DNA of 64,000 bases from Dichetophora obliterata (Eukaryota > Arthropoda > Insecta > Diptera > Sciomyzidae), in assembly GCA_963920525.1 (NCBI GenBank), contig OY986436.1, positions 87,832,470-87,896,469 on the forward strand. Direction: 5' to 3'. The position numbers and the translations under genes were made by a program. A model generated the notes under the pieces. It saw nothing but the letters and a program-made list of their open reading frames with translations. It did not search any database and had not been told where the DNA came from. Shown one piece after another: positions 57,643 through 64,000 of this stretch; position 1 is the stretch's first letter; each line of letters begins with the position of its first letter.

Positions 57643-58497
57643 TTCCCTACAAGAAATAGCTAACCAAAACTCTAACACAATCACATACATTTTTCTGTTT
57701 ACAACCACATTCGCATACTCATTTCAGTGTCAAAAATTGTGAAACAGGGAAAAATATGAACATTTTAGCAAGTGCATGTGAAAGAAAGAGAAGGTATCAT
57801 TATTAAAAATCATGTCCAATTTTTGCATATCCGCCATTGTAGTTTACCATTCCTGGTTTCGCTAACAAAAACCAAGTTCTGCAATAAAAAAATTAAATAT
57901 CTTTAAATTGCTTACTATTGGAACGCTGCTACCCATCAAAGAAGGATGAGCCAATAAGCACGCTTGCCAATATCAAGAATGCAGTGAGCATTTCAACATT
58001 CGCCACATCTAATTCCACTCCCAAAGTCGTCGGCACAGAAGTAGCTCGCAGTAGCAGCAACAACAGTAAGAACAACAACAACAACAATAAAAAAATGTTA
58101 TAATAAATTAAAACCATTTGTTTCAAGACACCAACGAATTGCATGCATTTTTATTTTTTAAGAGGTACGTTAGATAAAACTGATTTTTACGTTATATCTA
58201 TCGGTTACATATAACTGAGTTTTCGGTTAGATTTATCTGGTGAGATTTGGTTACCTATAACCTGTATTTATGTTAACCCTAACTAGAGAGAGAGCGAGAC
58301 GGCTATATTTCAATAGTATTGGAAATTGATACGTGTGAAAAAGGGATGCCAGACCACACGTATACACGACTTTCGGTTAATTTCTTCCCGAGGCTCTTCC
58401 TAGCATAACCGAAACTTGGTATGAAGAGGTAACCGATATTTCAGTTTAGAAAAACCGTTTTTGCTTAGTTAAATAACCGATAGTCTTCTTGTAGGGT
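57643..58497. mobile_element. about 850-bp element with CCCTACAAGAA ends, inside a MITE
   Basis: Left CCCTACAAGAA is paired with inverted TTCTTGTAGGG. Flanking TTGTGCAC and TTGTGTGC look like an imperfect 8-bp duplication, suggesting hAT. It contains TAACCGA/TCGGTTA motifs near its right half and a coding-like stretch (57918-58103). Confidence 0.6.
57918..58103 (+). pseudogene. unrecognised coding-like fragment inside a transposon
   Basis: The open stretch ERCYPSKKDEPISTLANIKN... ends in a Ser/Asn-rich run (SSSNNSKNNNNNN) followed by KKML and a stop. It has no ATG start, balanced codon use compared with its surroundings and a poly-Asn tail typical of fly proteins. I do not recognise the protein. 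It could be a captured exon or chance; confidence is low. Confidence 0.3.
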
Positions 58498-59003
58498 TGT
58501 GTGCATTGAAAAATGTTGACAGCTTTGAAATGGTGATGGTGGTCTGTTCACGAAAACCTAACTGCGCAAGTGCTCAAGTCCTCAACTGCACAGGCAAGTG
58601 CACTGAATCGTGAATACCCCTGATAAGAGAAAGAACACACTGCTCAATTGACATTAGACCACATCGCGTTAAGCCCGGTTTCCATGTGATCTTCTAAGAT
58701 CTTCTAATATCTCCCACAATCACATCTTTAGTGGGAAAGAAATAGAATGCGAGTGCATCTTTATGGGATTGATAAAGGAGCGTGTGAAACATACATACAT
58801 TTTGCATTTTATAGCATGTGATATCCTCTACAATCTCATGTGATGCTAGGAGATCGTAGAAGATCATGAAAGATAAACTTTTTTAACTTTTGCTATAAAA
58901 GTCTATCACTTGCTATAAATACGGCAGTCATATATGTTTTTTGTTGTTGGACTATTGTCATCACTGACAACTTTTTTATAGTATTAAATAAAATAGAAAA
59001 AAA

Positions 59004-59721
59004 ATGGAAGCTGTAAAAAAAAATGACTACCCCATTAGCAAAGGGACAACACCAGCTAAGGCAGAAAAGAGCGCTGCAGCTGCTGCTGGTACGACAGCAA
59101 CGCCGCCAGCAAACTTTCGGCCATCAGAAATCAGTTCTGTTGGTTGTTTGGTCATTGGCAATAAAACTAAGGATGGTAAAGAGGGCAAAGAGAATAGCAA
59201 ATAAAGTAAATTGCACGGTAAAACATTTCCCTCATTGGTGGTGCTGGCTAAACCATCGCTTCAGGTTAAAGATATGCCTGCCACACGCAGTAAATTGGAT
59301 TACAAATTAAAGCTTGCACTGATGCTTACTCCAAGCAAATTTATGGAGTGGCTAATACAAGAGGGTCTCCTTAGGTCTGAACAAAAGTATGCCAACCATC
59401 GCACCAATGAACTGAAGCTGGGTGCGTAAAATTAATGCTAAGAAATAAAATAATATACAAATTTTAATCGATTTTTAACCTGGTCTATTCGCAAATTCCT
59501 ACCCCACGGCACCTAATATTGTGGACTGCCGCTGCACACCGGACATTGCCTTCAATGACGACACCAAATACTGCCAGCAGCTAGTAGAGAATGTGTTGCA
59601 ATTGCTTTCTAAATGCATGCGTACCATACCCGTGACTGAATTCATGGATGCAGTATTCGACCAGCTAGCCAAGAAATTTCAACATGAGGCAATGCTACCC
59701 GAGATTTTGTCCCGGATTTAA
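59004..59721 (+). pseudogene. fragment of an unrecognised protein gene, with stop and possible dead intron
   Basis: The first part starts at ATG 59004 (MEAVKKNDYPISKGTTPAK), has one in-frame TAA at 59202 and continues in the same frame as SKLHGKTFPSLVVLAKPS, then KLKLALMLTPSKFMEWLIQE, to KLG at 59420. There a donor-like GTGCGT appears. The second part (from about 59508, another frame) reads NSYPTAPNIVDCRCTPDIAF, then VENVLQLLSKCM and FMDAVFDQLAKKFQHEAMLP, and ends TAA at 59719. No AG acceptor precedes it; TTCG occupies the expected place. Codon use and amino-acid makeup look like a real protein. I do not recognise the family. Because it sits inside transposon TIRs, a captured gene copy is the likeliest reading. 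Confidence 0.5.
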
Positions 59722-60048
59722 CAGAATATTTCGTAATTTTTAAGGACTTGTTGATCAAAATTGCATGTGATGCAAATTTAAAGCTTCTGTTGACAAGCTT
59801 CTTTAATATCTTCACTTATATAATAAACGATATTGATAGTCACAGGTCACGGTTTTATTCATCAACATCGGAAGTTTTTTGTTTCACAAGTTTGCCGGCA
59901 ACTACTTTTTGTCCGGCTTTCATTTTATTCCACCAAGACCATGTTATTAGAAAAAAAATTCTTTAAAAAATATGTTTATTAATCCAAAGTATTTTTTTAT
60001 TTAAATTTAACAAAGTAAACTTATCCAATTTAGAAAACAATACATTAT

Positions 60049-60267
60049 CAACCCTATTCTGAATAGTTTTTTCCGGGGAAACGTAAAAGGACGATTTAAT
60101 TTTTAAGATAGCAGATAAAGACATCACATTTTTTAATTACACTTATTAATATTGACGGTTGATGGACAAATTTGCATTAAAAATTTACAAAATGTTCTTG
60201 AATTCTATCATAAAAATGCAAACTCCCTTTTCCGATTCTTCAGGAAAAATTATTCAGAATCGGGCTG
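60049..60267. mobile_element. MITE with CAACCCTATTCTG ends
   Basis: The left terminus is paired with inverted CAGAATCGGGCTG. It is related to the less diverged copy at 63492-63714 (shared AAACTCCCTTTTCCGATT-like block) and to the 33.4-kb element ends. Confidence 0.65.
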
Positions 60268-60469
60268 AATTTGTATGCTGAACAACTCTAATTAAAGCAT
60301 TGTATCGATGGTTAAGTGTACAAAAGTGATAAGTGGCCTATTGAAGAAAATGAGTTAATTGCATTTTACAAGCAATCAATTTAATTACCACCTTCTGTAA
60401 ATTTATTGTAAATTTATAACCAATGAACAGTTAAAAAAAAATATTAAATTTGTATTTTGTACTGACATA

Positions 60470-60890
60470 TATTGAAATTTATAGAACATTTCAAAAATAT
60501 CGACAACTCTAATTTTTAATTTTTTTTGCGGATGAAAAATTTCAGGCCGTTCGCAATTGGTTTAAAAGTTATATGCCTACAAAGTTGGAAAAATAGCCTA
60601 CAAATCTTGCTGTTTTTTTCAGTGTTCCAACAAAACTATGCTCTATGGTTAAAAAAACAGATAATGCAAGTACCTATTCAACGAGGCATCAAACATAATG
60701 CATAACTCCATGCATAACTTTTTAATATATAACTCTTTTTATATTCAAAGTTTGTCTGAGAAACTAGTGTGTTTTCTTTTAAATGTTTTATTGTATGGCG
60801 AAAATCCATATAATCCAACAAACACATAATCAAAAAGATAGTTGTCGCTATTCTTGAATTATACTGAAATTTTAAAACGGAATCGACGTT
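60470..60890. mobile_element. TTCAAGAATAGCG MITE, third copy
   Basis: Left ATTTCAAAAATATCGACAAC and right AGTTGTCGCTATTCTTGAAT are inverted. Interior TTTCAGGCCG, GCAATTGGTTTAAAAGTTAT and TGCCTACAAAGTTGG match 27890-28536. Confidence 0.7.
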
Positions 60891-61591
60891 CCTGACATTT
60901 AGAATTTTTCACTTATTACTTTTGTGCGCTTAGCAATCGATATAGATATCCATAGATGCTTGTTTTATTAACACACATATAAGTACAAGAAAAATCAATG
61001 GAGATAAATGTATCAGCAATTTTATTGTCCATTGAAATATTTTTTAATTGTTGTTGCACTTGCATCTGCTGCCTCCAAGCAAGTGCCCTCCGGATAGCGT
61101 TTCTGAAACTGTTTTATCAGCTCTATCCCATGTTATCAGAAGCGAATTCCATAGAGTTGATTTCTCAAAGTTCTCCAGTTGGGTAGCAGATTGTGGGGAC
61201 GGATGAAAAATTAAATTTTTCTTGTGCCTGAACTCGGATGTTCTTTAATACAAAATATCAAATTGAAAAATCCAAAATTTTAATATATGTCAAAATTGCT
61301 ATAAAATAAACCACATTTATGCATCTCGCTCTTACAGCAAAAAATTTGTGATATGGGATACTAGAAGATCACATGGAAATGCGGCTTTGCTTCTATTATA
61401 ATTGGGCCTTTAGAGGGCTTACATATCAGAGAGCAGGTTCGTCGAACCTGTTTTCTTGTTGGCAAAAATTTTCCTGTGCACATGTTCGTTTAATTTTAAC
61501 GCTAGCTTTTTCCAACAGGTTCGATGAACAAGTTCGTTAATGTGTAACAGTGCACCCTAACTGTGCGCCTAGACCGCCTGAACGAACGAAA

Positions 61592-62621
61592 AGGGGCTTT
61601 CAGACCATCGTACATGTGCGATGACTTGGGCATGCTTGACGACATGTACGATCATTCGAAAGCAAATGAGACCGTCGGACCGACATGTCGGACGAAAATC
61701 AAAAATTTTTGATTTTTCTGCCGGTCGGACCGACATGTACGATGTTATGAACGCAAGTCGGTCTGACTCGCTGCATTTTTCATTTCATTAAATAGGGGGT
61801 TTCAGACGAACGTACTAGTACGCTGACATGTACGACGACAAACTAACGGGACTATTTTGTTGAGCTTTCAAACAATCGTACATGTGCGACGACTTCATTT
61901 CATTGCTGGCTCTCAAATAGAGCACATCGGCGTAATGTCTGAACAATTTTTTGATGACCTTATGATTTAGCAGTCATTTTTCATATTTAGAGAATTGTTT
62001 ATCAATTTTAATTAATTATAAACAATTATAAAATGTTTCAAACGTTGTTCATATTAATTTTCTCTAATATTTTTTCCGCTTCGTTGCTGTTCACCCGCTG
62101 TCGCTTTTAATGAAATGAAAAAATGCAGCGAGTCGGACCGACTTGCGTTCATAACATCGTACATGTCGGTCCGACCGGCAGAAAAATCAAAAATTTTTGA
62201 TTTTCATCCGACATGTCGGTCCGACGGTCTCATTTGCTTTCGAATGATCGTACATGTCGTCGAGCATGCCCAAGTCATCGCACATGTACGATGGTCTGAA
62301 AGCCCCTAAAGCGTCAGCGGGTGAACAGCAACGAAGCGGAAAAAATATTAGAGAAAATTAATATGAAAAACGTTTTAAACATTTTATAATTGTTTATAAT
62401 TAATTAAAATTGATAAACAATTCTCTATATATGAAAAATGACTGCTAAATCATAAGGTCATAAAAAAATTGTTCTGCCATTACGCCGATGTGCTCTATTT
62501 GAGAGCCAGCAATGAAATGAAGTCGTCGCACATGTACGATTGTTTGAAAGCTTAACAAAATAGTCCCGTTACTTTGTCGTCGTACATGTCAGCGTACAAA
62601 TACGTTCGTCTGAAACTCCCT
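61592..62621. mobile_element. two copies of an about 515-bp MITE, one inserted in inverted orientation in the other
   Basis: Four contiguous blocks alternate: A (61592-61793), B (61794-62105), A inverted (62106-62307) and B inverted (62308-62621). Block ends are AGGGGCTTTCAGACC (A) and AGGGGGTTTCAGACG (B). The middle unit B plus inverted A is one complete element. The outer halves join to form its reverse complement. A and its inverse differ at about three positions. AAA lies outside both outer ends. No coding sequence. Confidence 0.85.
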
Positions 62622-62627
62622 AAAGAC

Positions 62628-62720
62628 ACCTCGTTCGTTCGCTCGGTTTAAACACTTCGCCCGAACGAACAGTGTTCGCTATAAATTTATCGCGAACGAT
62701 GTTTGCCCGGTATAGATATC
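62628..62720. repeat. GAACGAAC-rich repeat, second copy
   Basis: TCGTTCGTTCGCTCGGTTTA and CGCCCGAACGAACAGTGTTC match 4750-4800. The part to its left (CGCCTAGACCGCCTGAACG, about 61565-61587) lies on the other side of the 61592-62621 insertion, so the repeat is the host of that insertion. Confidence 0.65.
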
Positions 62721-63485
62721 TGTGGTATAGAGCCTGAACAGAATCAAAAATCGTTGCGATCGACGATTCGTTGTTGTTGGAAAATACATGCAAAATACGC
62801 AGCTCGTTTTCTGCAACGATAAATCGCAGACTTACTGCATTCATGATATAATTACCAGGTATTATTATTCGCTGAAAATCAGCTGGGGATAAACTGTCAT
62901 TTTGGGCATATAGTGTCAAAATGTAGCGAGTAGGTGAAAACAGTGTTGCTTCTTGTAGTATTTCAAATCAGTAATCTGCAAACGATACGGGTATTCACAA
63001 TGTGGTGTATTTTTGATTAGTTTTTATAAAATATCCAATATTTAAAAGTTATTGTGAACGAACCTTTAATAAAGTGTTGTATTTTTTAAATCAGCTAATT
63101 TTTGTGTGTATTTTTGTTTGTAAATATAAATGGAAATCATCATTTTACTGTAGGAAATCATGAAACAATTTTAACAAAACACTACATTATAATAATTTTT
63201 ATTAAATAAACTTACAATGCAGCCAGTAGATTCTTCCGTGTTGAGTAAAAATGCTTTTGGGAATAAACATTATGCATTTTGTTTTTGTAATTATACAAAA
63301 CTTGATACAAATATCAAATTTAAATATTTATCTTGTCCTTGCACTTGATATTAGCGGCGTGATAAACAACAATTTTATTAGTTCATTACATCAAAAGTAA
63401 AGTAAGCATAAGAGAAACAATATGATTCAAAGTTCTAATGTTTGACTTTAAAAAAGTTCAAATACTATAAAGCCGTTTAGCGTAA
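62721..63485. other. spacer, no gene seen
   Basis: Nothing recognisable. A 99-codon minus-strand frame (62919-62620) runs into the repeat above and is not supported. Confidence 0.4.
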
Positions 63486-63491
63486 TGCAAT

Positions 63492-63714
63492 CAGACCTAT
63501 CATGAACAATTTTTCACGCAGAATCAGAAAAGGGAGTTTTAATTTTTAAGGCAAAGCTCAAGAACATTTTGGAAATTTTAAATGCAAATTCGTTCATCAA
63601 TGGTTTATCAACAAATTTGCATTAACAATTTCCAAAACGGTCTTGAGCCTTATTAAAAAAAAATTAAAACTCCCTTTTCTGATTTCTCGTGAAAAATTAT
63701 TCATGATAGGGCTG
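63492..63714. mobile_element. 223-bp palindromic MITE with CAGACCTATCATGAACAAT ends
   Basis: The left CAGACCTATCATGAACAAT, TTTTTCACG and AATCAGAAAAGGGAGTTTTA are matched by an inverted right arm ending GATAGGGCTG. The arms pair over about 60 bp and enclose a second pair (GCTCAAGA...TCTTGAGC-like). No matching 8-bp flank was found. Confidence 0.75.
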
Positions 63715-64000
63715 AATATATAGTTGTTGAAATATAAACCAAATCAATGACTTTATTAATGAAATTGCAAAAGTTTTTTATTGCCAAAATTTTTTGTTTC
63801 ATTTTTTGATTTTTTAATCTTTTATTTAAATTTTTAGTATGAAAATGCATTCTGCATTTTATGAAGAGCTCTTTCACAGGTTCGGGAAGTTCGTTTGCTG
63901 GACACAATTCAGCGTGTTTTTTCTGTATTCTTTGCCCACTAAAATGTTCCTACCATTGGCTTGATTAAAGATCGCCTCCAAATCTTTTATTTTTTCCATA
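63701..64000 (-). pseudogene. frameshifted coding fragment running off the right edge
   Basis: From the edge on the minus strand one frame reads MEKIKDLEAIFNQANGRNIL then VGK. After a shift near 63945 the next reads QKKHAELCPANELPEPVKEL then FIKCRMHFHTKNLNKR, before turning into Lys-rich sequence. The overall impression is the C-terminus of an insect transposase, but I do not recognise a family. The frame break suggests decay. Confidence 0.35.

Larger units (their letters stand above)
57493..58621. mobile_element. AGGGGTATTC MITE, split by a TTCCCTACAAGAA element
   Basis: The left AGGGGTATTCACGATTCAGT arm runs to about 57642. The right arm 58498-58621 ends CGTGAATACCCCT. Between them is a separate element. 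Both arms align with the intact 16074-16349 copy. Confidence 0.75.
58671..61387. mobile_element. 2.7-kb TIR element with coding fragments inside
   Basis: The left end AAGCCCGGTTTCCATGTGAT (then CTTCTA) is matched at the right by inverted TAGAAGATCACATGGAAATG and CGGCTT. Sub-terminal GGAGATCGTAGAAGATCATG lies near the left end. No target duplication is clear. It lies in a MITE whose right terminus (CTTCTATTATAATTGGGCCT) resumes at 61390. Nested in it are a CAACCCTATTCTG MITE (60049-60267) and a TTCAAGAATAGCG-type MITE (60470-60890). Confidence 0.65.

Noticed and set aside
62620..62919. 99-codon minus-strand frame
   Set aside because: It overlaps a repeated GAACGAAC element and has no supporting context.

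Overview
This is a repeat-dense eukaryotic window, and most of what can be supported is mobile DNA. The organism is most likely a true fly (Diptera). A tephritid fruit fly is plausible, but that is inferred from the style of the repeats and the P4-ATPase exon, not demonstrated. The base composition is AT-rich, there are no operons, and almost all of the longer open frames are transposon remnants or repeat artefacts.

One host gene is clear. A large 5' coding exon (7557-6530, minus strand) belongs to a class-5 (ATP10-like) P4 lipid-flippase ATPase. It has a consensus splice donor and a plausible upstream acceptor. No further exon is visible down to position 1, so roughly positions 1-6529 are read as intron. 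Positions above about 7712 are read as upstream intron or 5' region. Uncertain coding fragments lie at 57918-58103, 59004-59721 and 63701-64000. The first two sit inside transposon-like inverted repeats and may be captured gene pieces.

Layout. 0-6.5 kb (intron): a TAA-flanked MITE, a piggyBac transposase remnant, another TAA-flanked MITE, and two hAT-type MITEs with 8-bp duplications. 8.3-9.4 kb: a solo LTR containing a 35-bp tandem array. 10.7-11.9 kb: a dead Tc1-like element. 13.2-16.7 kb: a 3.6-kb TIR element with a TTA duplication, holding four smaller MITEs. 18.5-23.5 kb: a long foldback element with an RTE-like retrotransposon in one arm and a separate RTE 3' scrap in the other. 24-33 kb: MITEs, degenerate tandem repeats, and a hAT-like element with a nested MITE. 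33.3-38.9 kb: a four-deep nest ending in a Foldback-type element with a 9-bp duplication. 39.25-42.3 kb: a recent 1.5-kb tandem duplication. 42.3-44 kb: a second Tc1-like element. 45.5-47.8 kb: MITEs with a MADF-like first exon, and a hAT-ended foldback made of simple repeats. 50.8-53.5 kb: a LINE split by a mariner-type element. 56-61.4 kb: nested MITEs, a tRNA-derived SINE and possible gene-fragment capture. 61.6-62.6 kb: a MITE inserted into an inverted copy of itself.

The most informative objects are the insertions with visible empty sites or exactly matching duplications, because they give relative ages and superfamily assignments directly from sequence. All identities were judged by eye; no database search or alignment was run.
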